Shown: positions 34,004 to 42,681, counted from the stretch's first letter. The stretch is 61,539 bases of DNA from an uncultured Holophagaceae bacterium (GCA_903927605.1 CAIYNT010000124.1:1-61539); one strand, 5' to 3'. Notes: a model not told the origin generated them from the sequence alone. Translations and numbers: made by a program.

Positions 34004-35368
34004 TTACATCATCGCCATCCAGCTTCCTGATTCGCCACGGATGGGACCTTCGGGAAGATCGCTTTCCTTGAACATGAAATGACTGCTGTTCCAGCTTCCG
34101 CAGCTGTCGCAGCGGTCGCTGAAGTCCTGGGTGCGGTGCCCGCACACGGCGCACTCGTAGCGCAGCTTCAGGATGCCCAGGTTGCGGAGGAGCTGACGGT
34201 ACTCGTTGAGGGCGGCGTCCAGGCGGGCGCGCCGGCTGTGGATCTTGGCCATGAAGAAGAACAGGATGGGACTGTAGACCACCTGGCTGCGCACTTCCTG
34301 AAAAAGGTCCAGGGCCTCATCAAGAATTTCGAGACGGTAGAGCATCTTGCCCAGGAAGAACTTGGCCGTCGTGGCGTGCCTGGAGGTGGCGGCTACGCGC
34401 CGCATGAGGGCCAGCCCGTCCTCCGGTCGCCCCAACTGGATGAAGTAGTCTTCCAATTCCTGAAGGAAGGTCCCTTCGCCGGTCTTGCGGAAGCCTTCGA
34501 GCAGGATCTCCAGCCCCTGGGCCTCCTGGTCCTGCAGGATCATGCAGCGGCCCAGGCTGAGGTAGGCCGGCACGAAGTCGGGCTCGTCCTTGATGACCTG
34601 CTGGAAGATCTGCGCCGCATCCTTGAACTGATCCGCCTCCACCTTGGCCATGCCCACCTGGTAGGTCAGGGCTGAGCCCTGGGCCTTCTCGCCCTGAGTG
34701 AGTTCGTTGGCAAAGAGGGTCGTGAGCTTCTTGTGGGCCTCCAGGGCCTCCTCCCACCGCTGGCCTTCCATGTGGATGGCCCGCAGGCGCCGCCAGGCGC
34801 GCAGGGCCTTCTTGGACTGATCGGCAGCCAGTTTCTTCAGCACTGCAAGCGACGCTTCAGGGTTCCGCACGGCCATCAGGGCCTCGGCCAGCTGGTAGCG
34901 AGCCTCGATCTGGTCCGGCTCATCCTCGCACAGGGATTTGAACAGCTTCACGGCCTCATCGGCGCTCCCGGTCTTGAGGAGGATCTCGCCCAGCAGGATC
35001 CGTGCAGGGATGTGTTCCTTGCGCTGTTCGAGGATGCTATCCAGAATGACCTTCGCCTCCCGGGGGAGCCCATGGGCCACCAGGTCGCGGGCGTCCTGCA
35101 TGCGCTCCGAGATGCGCTTCACCAGCCGGGTGTCAGCAGAATCGTTCAGTCCCCGCACCAGCCGGATGATCTCCATGATGCCCGTGTAGAGGACGTTCAG
35201 GAGAAATCCAAGCAGGAACGTGATGAGGATGACGCTCTGTAGTTTGATGCTTTCGCCAAACACGACGACTTCGCGAACCAGGAGATCGTGGTTGGTGAGG
35301 TACAGGTTGCCCAGCACCATCAGGACCAACAGCAGCAGGACGATGAAAAACACATTGACGAGACGCAT
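34004..35368 (-). CDS. lapB: LapA-LapB fusion: membrane-anchored TPR regulator of LPS synthesis
   Basis: 454 residues from the ATG at 35368 (GAGG seven bases upstream; the in-frame TTG at 35374 is too close to it). Residues about 1-75 carry two membrane helices separated by a short strand: VNVFFIVLLLLVLMVLGNLY, then VILITFLLGFLLNVLYTGIM. This is the layout of LapA (YciS). TPR repeats follow from about 85 to 400. The C-terminus is the rubredoxin-like zinc module of LapB (YciM), YECAVCGHRTQDFSDRCDSC. In E. coli LapA and LapB are separate proteins that direct FtsH to degrade LpxC. Conserved function here is inferred. Confidence 0.85.
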   Translation of the reverse strand: MRLVNVFFIVLLLLVLMVLGNLYLTNHDLLVREVVVFGESIKLQSVILITFLLGFLLNVLYTGIMEIIRLVRGLNDSADTRLVKRISERMQDARDLVAHGLPREAKVILDSILEQRKEHIPARILLGEILLKTGSADEAVKLFKSLCEDEPDQIEARYQLAEALMAVRNPEASLAVLKKLAADQSKKALRAWRRLRAIHMEGQRWEEALEAHKKLTTLFANELTQGEKAQGSALTYQVGMAKVEADQFKDAAQIFQQVIKDEPDFVPAYLSLGRCMILQDQEAQGLEILLEGFRKTGEGTFLQELEDYFIQLGRPEDGLALMRRVAATSRHATTAKFFLGKMLYRLEILDEALDLFQEVRSQVVYSPILFFFMAKIHSRRARLDAALNEYRQLLRNLGILKLRYECAVCGHRTQDFSDRCDSCGSWNSSHFMFKESDLPEGPIRGESGSWMAMM

Positions 35369-35407
35369 GGGCAATCCTCAAATGCTGCGCCTAGCATGAC
35401 ACAGGTG

Positions 35408-35444
35408 AGCTCTCAGCCCTCGGCCCTCGGCTGTCAGCTGTCAG
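35408..35444. repeat. Partial family D repeat at the 3' end of the glycosylase gene
   Basis: GAGCTCTCAGCC, then CGGCTGTCAGCTGTCAGC: the family D arm motif in a truncated form. It runs into the end of the uracil-DNA glycosylase gene, so the last few codons (ADS and stop) are formed by repeat sequence. Confidence 0.6.
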
Positions 35445-36246
35445 CGGGGCGGTCGATCCATTCCTTGGCGGCTCGGAGGTCTTCCCACACGGCGCGGCGG
35501 ACTTCCTGGGTGTACTGGCGGAGCACGTAGGCGGGGTGGAAGGTGGGCATGATCGGGATCTCACGGTTGCCGACCCGCACCCGCCGCCACTGCCCCCGGG
35601 CCTTCGTGATGCCCTCGTTGACGCCTGCGAACTCGCGCAGGGGCGTGGCGCCGAGGGTGACAATCACGGCGGGGCGGATCAGCTCGATCTGGCGGTGCAG
35701 GTAGCCGAGACAGGCCCGGGCTTCATCGGGTGTCGGCGTGCGGTTGTCCGGGGGGCGGCATTTCACTACGTTTGCGATGTAGGTTTCCTCGCGCTTCAGG
35801 CCGATGGCGCCGATCATCTTGTCCAGCAGCTCGCCGGCCTTGCCCACGAAGGGGCGTCCCTGCAAGTCTTCGTCTCGGCCGGGCCCCTCGCCCACGAACA
35901 TGAGCCTGGCCTCGGGGTGCCCTTCGCCGAAGACGAACTTCATGCGGCCTGGGCCCAGAGGGCAGGCCAGACAACCTCTGATGGCCTGGTCGAGGTCGGG
36001 CAGGGTTGGCGCGGCAGCCACGAGCTCGGGTGGTGGACAGGCAATGGGGTCGGAGGGCGGCACAAAGACTGTGGGTGGGGGGGTGGCTGGTTTTTGCACG
36101 GGCTGAGGCGCAGGCGGGCGCGGGGGGGAGGTGGCGGAAAGTTGCGCCGCAGGTGCATTCTGGGCGGCAGGAATTGGCTCGCGAACCAAACCCATCACCC
36201 CCAGTTCCTCCAGGGTGTCGCGCCAGACGTGCAGAGGGTGTTCCAT
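35434..36246 (-). CDS. Family 4 uracil-DNA glycosylase (Fe-S type)
   Basis: Removes uracil from DNA in base-excision repair. 270 residues. A poorly conserved Pro/Ala-rich N-terminal arm (about 1-75) precedes the glycosylase fold. GEGPGRDEDLQGRPFVGKAG is the family 4 motif. The four cluster cysteines fit GCLACPLG, VVKCRPPDNR and ARACLGYL. IMPTFHPAYVL is the second catalytic motif. Family 4 enzymes bind a 4Fe-4S cluster. The gene end has been overwritten by a dispersed repeat. Divergent from the sigma factor gene. Confidence 0.92.
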   Translation of the reverse strand: MEHPLHVWRDTLEELGVMGLVREPIPAAQNAPAAQLSATSPPRPPAPQPVQKPATPPPTVFVPPSDPIACPPPELVAAAPTLPDLDQAIRGCLACPLGPGRMKFVFGEGHPEARLMFVGEGPGRDEDLQGRPFVGKAGELLDKMIGAIGLKREETYIANVVKCRPPDNRTPTPDEARACLGYLHRQIELIRPAVIVTLGATPLREFAGVNEGITKARGQWRRVRVGNREIPIMPTFHPAYVLRQYTQEVRRAVWEDLRAAKEWIDRPADS

Positions 36247-36309
36247 ACCCTTTCAGCGTAGCCCGGAACTTCCTCCCGGCTTCGGGCATCCTAGGGTTGG
36301 AGCCCATGC

Positions 36310-36825
36310 ATGGCGCAGTCTCAACCGGAAACCCCGTTCGGCACTCAGGAGGCCTTCCACGCCGCCTTTGCTGAGCTATATCCAAGACTGGTGAGTTACG
36401 CCCGTCGTTATGGGGCCAATTTCCCGGAGGACATCGCGCAGGAGGCCTTCGTCATCCTCATGCAGCGGGAAGTGGCAGTGGAGCATCCCACCGCTTTTCT
36501 CTATGGCACTGTGCGGACCCTTTCCCTCACTGAGCGTCGTCCCATGAAGAACCAGAATCTCAGCCTGGAAGTTGTCAGCGAACCCGGCCTGGCCGGTGGC
36601 GCCGATGACCAGGTGCTGAACCAGGAAGTGCGGGAGCGCATGCGGATGCTCTCGCCCACCTTCCGCGAAGCCCTTTGGCTTTTCGTGGTCGAGGGTCTCT
36701 CCATCCGCGAGATCGCGGACATCCTCGACATTCCCGAGGCTACCGTGAAGACCCGCATCCACCGGGCCAAGGCCCAGCTCAAAGATCAGCTCAACCCTTC
36801 AGGAGGCGTCCATGTCCTGGTCTGA
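36310..36825 (+). CDS. ECF-type RNA polymerase sigma factor
   Basis: 171 residues. Sigma region 2 is near residues 18-75 (FAELYPRLVSYARRYG, DIAQEAFVILMQRE). Region 4 is near 105-160, with helix-turn-helix GLSIREIADILDIPEATVKT followed by RIHRAKAQLKDQL. The linker is short, as in ECF factors. Its end overlaps by 14 bases the start of the next gene, a membrane protein that looks like its anti-sigma factor. No autoregulated promoter could be identified in the short divergent gap. Confidence 0.9.
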   Translation: MAQSQPETPFGTQEAFHAAFAELYPRLVSYARRYGANFPEDIAQEAFVILMQREVAVEHPTAFLYGTVRTLSLTERRPMKNQNLSLEVVSEPGLAGGADDQVLNQEVRERMRMLSPTFREALWLFVVEGLSIREIADILDIPEATVKTRIHRAKAQLKDQLNPSGGVHVLV

Positions 36826-37333
36826 TCCCGCCCGGCGATTCGAACCCGCCGAGGATGTCCAGCTGCGGGCTGAACTCCGCGATCTCCTGGGCCTGGGGCC
36901 CATGATGGTCCCCAGTGCTGCTGAACCTACCGCGGAATTGACGGCCTTGGCCAATGACCTCCGCCGGGAGGCCCAGCGCCGTAGCCGGACCGAGCGGAAA
37001 CGCCCCACCTGGGGTCTTCTGGCCGCTGCCGCCCTGCCGCTGCTGGCCGCTCTGGTCGGCCTGGGCAGCTGGGGCTTCCAGCAGAAGCACCGGGCCGATG
37101 ATCTGTCCGTCCAGGCCCAGCGCCAGGAGCAGGAACTGACCCACCTTGCTGCCACCCACGCCACAGAGTTGGCCAGGGAACGCCAAGCCAAGGAAGAAGT
37201 GCAGCAGAAACTTCAGTTGGCCTCGCGAAGGGAGACCCGGAAGAGTGAGCCCTTCCTGGTGATCCCGGTGGAAAAGCCCCTCAAGGTGATGGGCGACGAC
37301 TATCAGCGCGTGAAGCAGGCTCCCCAACATTAA
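36812..37333 (+). CDS. Putative anti-sigma factor with one membrane helix
   Basis: 173 residues with an AGGAGG site inside the sigma gene's last codons. A cytoplasmic N-terminus of about 60 residues is followed by one membrane helix (LLAAAALPLLAALVGLGSWG), a periplasmic coiled coil (about 95-140, rich in Gln/Glu/Lys) and a short tail. There is no cysteine, so it is not a zinc-type (ZAS) anti-sigma factor. The role is inferred from the overlap with the ECF gene and the topology. Confidence 0.65.
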   Translation: MSWSDPARRFEPAEDVQLRAELRDLLGLGPMMVPSAAEPTAELTALANDLRREAQRRSRTERKRPTWGLLAAAALPLLAALVGLGSWGFQQKHRADDLSVQAQRQEQELTHLAATHATELARERQAKEEVQQKLQLASRRETRKSEPFLVIPVEKPLKVMGDDYQRVKQAPQH

Positions 37334-37381
37334 TAGCCCTGATCGGCACGGTCCTGGCAATCTCAAGGGCAAGGTGTGCCC

Positions 37382-37669
37382 ATGGCCAGCAATCCTCTGC
37401 TTCTCCTCATCCTGCTGCTTTCGGCCCTCGCCACGGTTCTGGCGGGCATGGGTGTTTTCGGCAACAGCCGCCCCCCTGATCCGAGGTTGAACTCCCTGCT
37501 CAATGATCTTGATGACATGAAAGGGATGTTGTCCCAGCTGCAGAAATCGGTCCTTCAGACCGAGCGCAAGCTGGAAAAGGAAATCCAGGCCTCCCGTACC
37601 GAAGGCCGTGAAGTGGTCGAAAAACTGGCGGATGTCCTCGACAAGCGGATGAAGGATCTGGTCGGGTAG
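37382..37669 (+). CDS. Small membrane coiled-coil protein
   Basis: 95 residues from the ATG at 37382, with AAGGTG upstream. One N-terminal membrane helix (LLLLILLLSALATVLAGMGV) is followed by a charged coiled coil (about 35-85; DDMKGMLSQLQKSVLQTERK). It follows the sigma/anti-sigma pair by 48 bases and may be the third gene of that unit. No known family recognised. Confidence 0.7.
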   Translation: MASNPLLLLILLLSALATVLAGMGVFGNSRPPDPRLNSLLNDLDDMKGMLSQLQKSVLQTERKLEKEIQASRTEGREVVEKLADVLDKRMKDLVG

Positions 37670-37734
37670 TCCCCGGGCGGGATTTCTGGAACATGTAAAC
37701 AGATCAGGGCTTGGTCATGATCTGCGCGGGGGCC

Positions 37735-37884
37735 CGGGGGGAGGCTCCAGGTCCGCGCGCGTCCCGCGCGTGGGAGCAACGCAAAGCGTTGCGTCACCTG
37801 GAGGCGCGCAGCACCCTCCGTCTGATGCGGTCTCCTCAGGAGGCCGCTCCCGCTCCTTCGTCGCGGAGTCGGAGCCTCCCCCCG
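37735..37884. repeat. 150-base structured element closed by a perfect 14 bp stem
   Basis: CGGGGGGAGGCTCC (37735-37748) is exactly complementary to GGAGCCTCCCCCCG (37871-37884). Inside are further hairpins, including GCAACGC-AAA-GCGTTGC (37776-37792), a CGCGCG-TCC-CGCGCG pairing and an alternative pairing of CTCCAGGT with ACCTGGAG. It fills the gap between two convergent genes. No open frame of interest. It could be a REP-type element, a structured RNA or a shared terminator. Confidence 0.65.
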
Positions 37885-37891
37885 GAGAGGA

Positions 37892-39802
37892 TTACCCAGC
37901 TTGGCTGTGGTTGGCAGGTGTCCAGCCCCGTTCGTTGAGCAGCTTCACACCCTGGATGCGGGTGAGGCGGAAGGCCATTTCCTCCTGGTGGAGGTGGCAG
38001 AAGGCCAGCAGGTGGTCCTCCTGGATGGTGCGGGGGGAGACGCGCCGAAGCTGGGTGCGATGGGCCGCCGGGGGCAGATAGGTGAGCTCCACCATGAGGG
38101 TGTGCCCCGCGGCGTATTCGAGAATGCGTTGCACTTCTTCGGCCAGTTGGTCCTCGCCGCCCAGGTGCAGCATGGGGATGCGCCGCAGGACTTCCTGGTA
38201 GAGAGACGGGTCCTCGTCATGGAGGCGCTGGATGGCCGAGCGGACCATCTGCTGCACGGGCTCCAGGTGGTGGTTCATGCCCTTCTCATCCACGAAGGCC
38301 AGAGCCGCCAGAGCCCACAGGTAGAGCTTCTCGTCCCCATCCACGCTGAGGGCGAGGAAGCGGCCGGGTTTAGGCATGAAGCCGGCCTGCTTGAGCAGGG
38401 CGTGGGCATTGCCATCTCCGCGCACTTCCAGGACGGTATCCGAGAGCGACCGCAGCTTGAGGGGGGCCAGTTCGGGCCGCAGCTTGAGCTCGTCCGCCAG
38501 ATGGGTCGTGCGGGCCCGCACCAGCCGCACGCCCTGATGAACCTCCACCTCGCCCACTCGGCGGGAGAGATCCTCCAGCAGCTGGAGCAGGGGCTGGGGC
38601 AGAGTCTGGGTCGTGGCGCCCAGGCGCTGGCCCAATTCTTCGAGCGGCACGCCCGCATCGATGGCACGCACCAGGGTGGCGTGACTCACCCGGAAGGTGC
38701 CCATGGCATCCAGGGCTTCCACATCCGCCAGCTGGGCCAGCTGGAGCAGCCGATGGGGGTTCTGCAGCAGTGGCGTCAGCAGTTCCAGTGTGGGCTGCAG
38801 GATCATGGCCTGATCCTGCTCCAGGGGCTCCCAATGGGCCGCAGTGCCCTTCAGATCACGAAGCAGGTACTCGTGGGCCAGCGCCTCGCCATGTTCGGTG
38901 AGTCGGAGATGCGTGTAGCCCTCGTCTCCCTGGATGATGCCTACGCGGCCCAGGAAGGGGAGGAACACCTCACGGGTGCGATCCTCATCCAGGGGATGCA
39001 GGGTCTTGAGGAAGGCCAGGAAGGATTGGACGGCCAGGGTCTGGCCTCGGCGCTCCAGCAGGTGCTGCATCAGGAAGTGCCGATCCTCGGCCGGAGGCAT
39101 GCCCCAGGCCTTGAGGTCATGTTCCAGCAGGCTGGCGAAGGCGCGCTCTGCCACCCAGCGGGGCGGATGGCTGGTCACGGCGGGCAGTAGTGTCTCCACG
39201 CGACCATCCCGGTTCCACAGGAGGCCCAGCCGATGGAGCAAGGTGAACAGCAGGGTCGCATCCTGCTCCTCCTGGAGCATGGCGTTCCGCTGCATGAGTT
39301 GGCCCAGCTCCTTCTTGGCAGGGAGGCCTCCCTTCAGCACACGCAGGCCGGCCACGCAACGCAGCAGCACGCTGGTAAGGGCCAGGGAGAAGCGGAAGGG
39401 CTCGACAGCTTTCAGCTTCACTTCAGCAGGGGCCTGGAAGCTCAGGGCGCACTCGTCAAAATCCTCCAGGGCATCGGCCACCCGCTCGGCCACGGCCCAG
39501 CTGGCGCCGGATGGGAGGATCAGCCCCAGGTCCCGCAGAACCTCGAGCACCGGGGCTGCAGGCAAAGCCTGATCGTTGACGAGGTGCTTCAAGGCCACCA
39601 GGGACTCACTGTCCAGGTCCGCCAGAGTGTCCGACAGGCGCTTGTGGTCCTCCAGGTGGAAGACCATGGTCTTCAACAGGCGCATCCGCCCTTCGCCGCA
39701 GTCCTCCCATCGGATGGGGATGGGCAGGCGTCGCCGCTCACAGATGGTTCGGAGCTGCTCATCAGAGCAGTTCGAGAGAAGCTGGAAATGCGTGTGCGGC
39801 AT
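37892..39802 (-). CDS. Helicase-associated (XPB N-terminal-like, Helicase_C_3) protein
   Basis: About 636 residues; the start could also be the GTG at 39808. No helicase motifs are present. The middle contains the Helicase_C_3-type segment FRVSHATLVRAIDAGVPLEE, then TLPQPLLQLLEDLSRRVGEV, seen in XPB-associated proteins. The C-terminal 100 residues (MVELTYLPPAAHRTQLRRVS) resemble a WYL-like module. In mycobacteria a protein of this kind (Rv0862c) is encoded beside the XPB helicase Rv0861c. Here the XPB helicase gene is 2.9 kb away, so a shared repair or transcription role is inferred. Confidence 0.75.
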   Translation of the reverse strand: MPHTHFQLLSNCSDEQLRTICERRRLPIPIRWEDCGEGRMRLLKTMVFHLEDHKRLSDTLADLDSESLVALKHLVNDQALPAAPVLEVLRDLGLILPSGASWAVAERVADALEDFDECALSFQAPAEVKLKAVEPFRFSLALTSVLLRCVAGLRVLKGGLPAKKELGQLMQRNAMLQEEQDATLLFTLLHRLGLLWNRDGRVETLLPAVTSHPPRWVAERAFASLLEHDLKAWGMPPAEDRHFLMQHLLERRGQTLAVQSFLAFLKTLHPLDEDRTREVFLPFLGRVGIIQGDEGYTHLRLTEHGEALAHEYLLRDLKGTAAHWEPLEQDQAMILQPTLELLTPLLQNPHRLLQLAQLADVEALDAMGTFRVSHATLVRAIDAGVPLEELGQRLGATTQTLPQPLLQLLEDLSRRVGEVEVHQGVRLVRARTTHLADELKLRPELAPLKLRSLSDTVLEVRGDGNAHALLKQAGFMPKPGRFLALSVDGDEKLYLWALAALAFVDEKGMNHHLEPVQQMVRSAIQRLHDEDPSLYQEVLRRIPMLHLGGEDQLAEEVQRILEYAAGHTLMVELTYLPPAAHRTQLRRVSPRTIQEDHLLAFCHLHQEEMAFRLTRIQGVKLLNERGWTPANHSQAG

Positions 39803-39906
39803 GAGCACCCGGGTACAGACGATCTTTCAGTATCCCATGAAAAGGCTATTTGCTCACGCGGAAATAGCGCCCGCCATGCTGGGCGCAGGAAGGTCTCCTG
39901 GGCATG

Positions 39907-40497
39907 TCACTGGGCTGTGAGAGTGCCCACCGTGACGGAGATGGGGGAGAGAGAACCCGTGCCATCGAGCACCTGACACTTGGTGCCGTCAGCACTGAGC
40001 GTGATGACCGTGCCCGGTGTGAGTCCCAGGCCGGATTTCAGATCCAGGGCAACCTGGAGCAGGGTGCCGTTGAGGGAAGCGGGTGGGGTGGGATTTTTCT
40101 GGGCCACGGCGGCTTGAAGTCCATTGCCGGTGGCCTTCGCCCTCTGGATGGGGAGGCCGCTGCCCGGGTCGAATTGGGTGCCATTCTTCATGAGCGAGGC
40201 CGTGGTGCCGCCGGCGGGAATGTCCACCCACGCCACCTTGGTGGTGTCTGCGCTGAGGGCGATGGCAGCACCCATGGCCGTGCCCGAGCTGGGGCCCAGG
40301 AGGTCGAGGATGAGGTGAGAGCCGGAACTGGAGGCATTCTTCACCAGCTTGAAGGCGCCGGTGGTGGGGTCGGCGTAGGCAAGGCTTGTGGCCGTGGCCG
40401 TGGGCGCTGGGGCTGGCGCAGAACTGCCGCCCCCGCAAGCGAGAAGAGCTGCCAGTGTGAGCGCCGCGGCAACTGAGAGCAGTGGGTTCGTGGTCAT
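39907..40497 (-). CDS. Small lipoprotein of unknown function
   Basis: 196 residues from the ATG at 40497, with GAGGGAA upstream. The signal LLSVAAALTLAALLACGGGS has a clear lipobox Cys. After a Ser/Ala/Pro linker the rest is beta-rich with repeated short strand/turn units (LSADTTKVAWVDIPAGGTT; LSADGTKCQVLDGTGS). No family recognised. It lies between the helicase-associated gene and the protease gene, all on the minus strand, 11 bases downstream of the protease stop. Confidence 0.7.
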   Translation of the reverse strand: MTTNPLLSVAAALTLAALLACGGGSSAPAPAPTATATSLAYADPTTGAFKLVKNASSSGSHLILDLLGPSSGTAMGAAIALSADTTKVAWVDIPAGGTTASLMKNGTQFDPGSGLPIQRAKATGNGLQAAVAQKNPTPPASLNGTLLQVALDLKSGLGLTPGTVITLSADGTKCQVLDGTGSLSPISVTVGTLTAQ

Positions 40498-40508
40498 GGT
40501 CGCTTCCC

Positions 40509-42506
40509 TCACATGCCGGCGAGAAGGAGGGCGAGGTCGGCGTCGCTCACAGTGCTGTCTCCGCTGAAGAGGCAACTGGCATTGGTGGTGCCGTAGTTCC
40601 TCGCAAAGGTAAGCAAATCGAGAGGATCGACCACATCATCACCATTGAGATCCAGGGTGACCACACCGACCATGGCCGTACCAGCTCCTGCATCGAAAGT
40701 CAGGGCCAGATCATCCAACCGCCAGGCGGTCAGGTTCGAGGCGTTCTCGCTCCAGTCGGCCCGTAACTGGATGGATTGTCCCTTGAGGTCACTGACGTCA
40801 AAGGTGTCCCGGGTCCAGAGGAGGTGATCCACATTCTGGTTGCTGTAGGCCTTGAGCGTCTTGAGGGTGTTCCCGGAGGCATCCAGGATCCGCATCGTGA
40901 GCGTATCAAGCACGGCATTCGGGGGTTTTTGGCCAGTGATCTGTCGAATCCAGTACCCCAGGGAGACCGAGCCCGCTCCGGTCGGAACGTTGATGGTCTG
41001 TTCGAGGGTGCCGTAGCTGCCGGAATCCACGCCATCCCAGTACCCGAGATAGGTGTAGTAGACCCCACTGTGGGGATTGGTCGTATTGTTTCGGAAGGGA
41101 CTTGCTTTGGCATTGGAGAGATTGGTCGTCCAAGTCCAGGCCCCGCTGTCCCCTTCCTCGAAGCCCGGATTCGCGAGGAGCTGCTGGCCATTGACGGAGA
41201 AGGTCACTGGAGGAGCAGTGGCCGCTCCAGACGCGTTGGTGACGACCACGTCGTACAAGTGGCCACCATCCGAGGGGTTCAGATAGGGAATCGTGTAGAT
41301 GGCCCAAGTGGCCCCAGCGATGGGGCTCCCATCCTTTCTCCACTGATAGGTGAAGGGTGGGGTGCCAGTTACAGTGGCTTTCAACTCCAGGAGTTGTCCG
41401 ACCGCCAGCCGCGTTGTGGGTGATGATATGGAAACGGAGGGGCCTGCAGGAACTGGTGGGGACATCGTGAGGGTGAGGGTCTCGAACTGGTAGCAGCCGT
41501 AGCTATGCCCGGAGTCCTGGAATGTGGCCCCGTAGTTCATCAGCATCGGCAGCCGGAGCTGGCCATTCGGGCGGTTCGTGGTGAGTCCCCATTGATTCCT
41601 GACGATCCAATAGTGCTTGGTGGCGTCGGCATCGTCCTCGTTGTAGCCCATGATCGTGATCATGTGCCCGCCCCAGGTGGCATCGCTCCAGGTGCCCCCT
41701 TCATAGGAATTGACCCATAGTGTCGCTTCGGCCTGGTTGTCCCAGAAATCGTAGAATCCACCGGGAGCACTGAAGTCGGTGAAGAAGCTGAAACCCACCG
41801 CCTGGCCCTGGTTGAGGGCGGTCTTGATGGCAGCGATCATCTGCGCTTGGCTCAGCGTGGAGTTGTTGATCTGTGCAGGTGTGATCTTGGCAATCGCGTA
41901 GTTCGGTGTCGTGCCGATGATGGATGGATTCACCAGGCTCGATGAGCAGTACGCATTGACCGCCCCGTCCTGGTAATCGGCATGGGGGTTCGACCAGGGG
42001 ACCAAGATCTTCTTGGAATTGTAGAAATCGGCAAAGGTGGACAGATCCCCGCCAGTGCAGGTGTAACTGTCTGCGTTGGATTGGAGGAATTGGGTCGAGA
42101 GAAAGTCCTTGATGCCGTAGGTGTGGGACAGAGCCACTTCGAGCATGGCCGTGGAGGCGAAGACCCAGCAACTGCCGCAGGCCCCCTGGTTCCATTGGGA
42201 CGGAACATAGGTCAGGTCCAAGAAAAGGTCCATGGAGGTCGAAGTGGAGGCCAGGACCGAGGCGGTCAGCCGACGTTGAACCCCTGCGTCGAACGTTGGG
42301 TTCGGGAGGCCTTGATGATTTCTCCTCCACAGCTCCCGGGTGGCGAAGTCGGGGTGCATCACCGGGTATCTGAAGCCCCCCAGGATAGGGCGGCCTTCGT
42401 CCAGCCCGTCTGCCTGAGGGGAGGGCTGCGCACCCGCGGGCAGGCCGAGGAAGGCCACCCACAGGACCGTACGTATGAACAAACCAAAATGGTGCCGGGA
42501 GGGCAT
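40509..42506 (-). CDS. Secreted papain-like (C1) cysteine protease with Ig-like and dockerin-like domains
   Basis: 665 residues from the ATG at 42506, with AGGAG upstream. A signal peptide (FIRTVLWVAFLGLPAGAQ) precedes a C1A protease domain (about 95-335): oxyanion Gln107, catalytic Cys113 in NQGACGSCWVFAS, His281 in WGGHMITIMGY, Asn304 in YWIVRNQWG. Next come an Ig-like domain (about 350-430) and a jelly-roll region resembling a carbohydrate-binding module (about 440-590; LLANPGFEEGDSGAW). The C-terminal DLNGDDVVDPLDLLTFARNY and SGDSTVSDADLALLL are two dockerin-type calcium loops. It is probably secreted or surface-held for protein degradation. Confidence 0.85.
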   Translation of the reverse strand: MPSRHHFGLFIRTVLWVAFLGLPAGAQPSPQADGLDEGRPILGGFRYPVMHPDFATRELWRRNHQGLPNPTFDAGVQRRLTASVLASTSTSMDLFLDLTYVPSQWNQGACGSCWVFASTAMLEVALSHTYGIKDFLSTQFLQSNADSYTCTGGDLSTFADFYNSKKILVPWSNPHADYQDGAVNAYCSSSLVNPSIIGTTPNYAIAKITPAQINNSTLSQAQMIAAIKTALNQGQAVGFSFFTDFSAPGGFYDFWDNQAEATLWVNSYEGGTWSDATWGGHMITIMGYNEDDADATKHYWIVRNQWGLTTNRPNGQLRLPMLMNYGATFQDSGHSYGCYQFETLTLTMSPPVPAGPSVSISSPTTRLAVGQLLELKATVTGTPPFTYQWRKDGSPIAGATWAIYTIPYLNPSDGGHLYDVVVTNASGAATAPPVTFSVNGQQLLANPGFEEGDSGAWTWTTNLSNAKASPFRNNTTNPHSGVYYTYLGYWDGVDSGSYGTLEQTINVPTGAGSVSLGYWIRQITGQKPPNAVLDTLTMRILDASGNTLKTLKAYSNQNVDHLLWTRDTFDVSDLKGQSIQLRADWSENASNLTAWRLDDLALTFDAGAGTAMVGVVTLDLNGDDVVDPLDLLTFARNYGTTNASCLFSGDSTVSDADLALLLAGM

Positions 42507-42632
42507 CTCGACTCCTGATGGATTCCGATTCCGGCAATGAATGTCACCTGGAACCTTGATTATGGCCCGGCTTGCCGGATTTTCCCATGTCCGATCTTCC
42601 TGGTCTCCTCTGCCTTGGGTGGAATTCGAACA

Positions 42633-42661
42633 TTGACCAGGTTCCGGTCGCCCCCTAATCT
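42633..42661 (+). promoter_or_regulatory. Sigma-70 promoter of the XPB helicase gene
   Basis: TTGACC (42633-42638), exactly 17 bases, TAATCT (42656-42661). The predicted start is about 15 bases before the GTG, so the leader is very short. This is the best sigma-70 match seen in the window. Confidence 0.6.
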
Positions 42662-42681
42662 CAATCATTTAGGCCGTTGCC

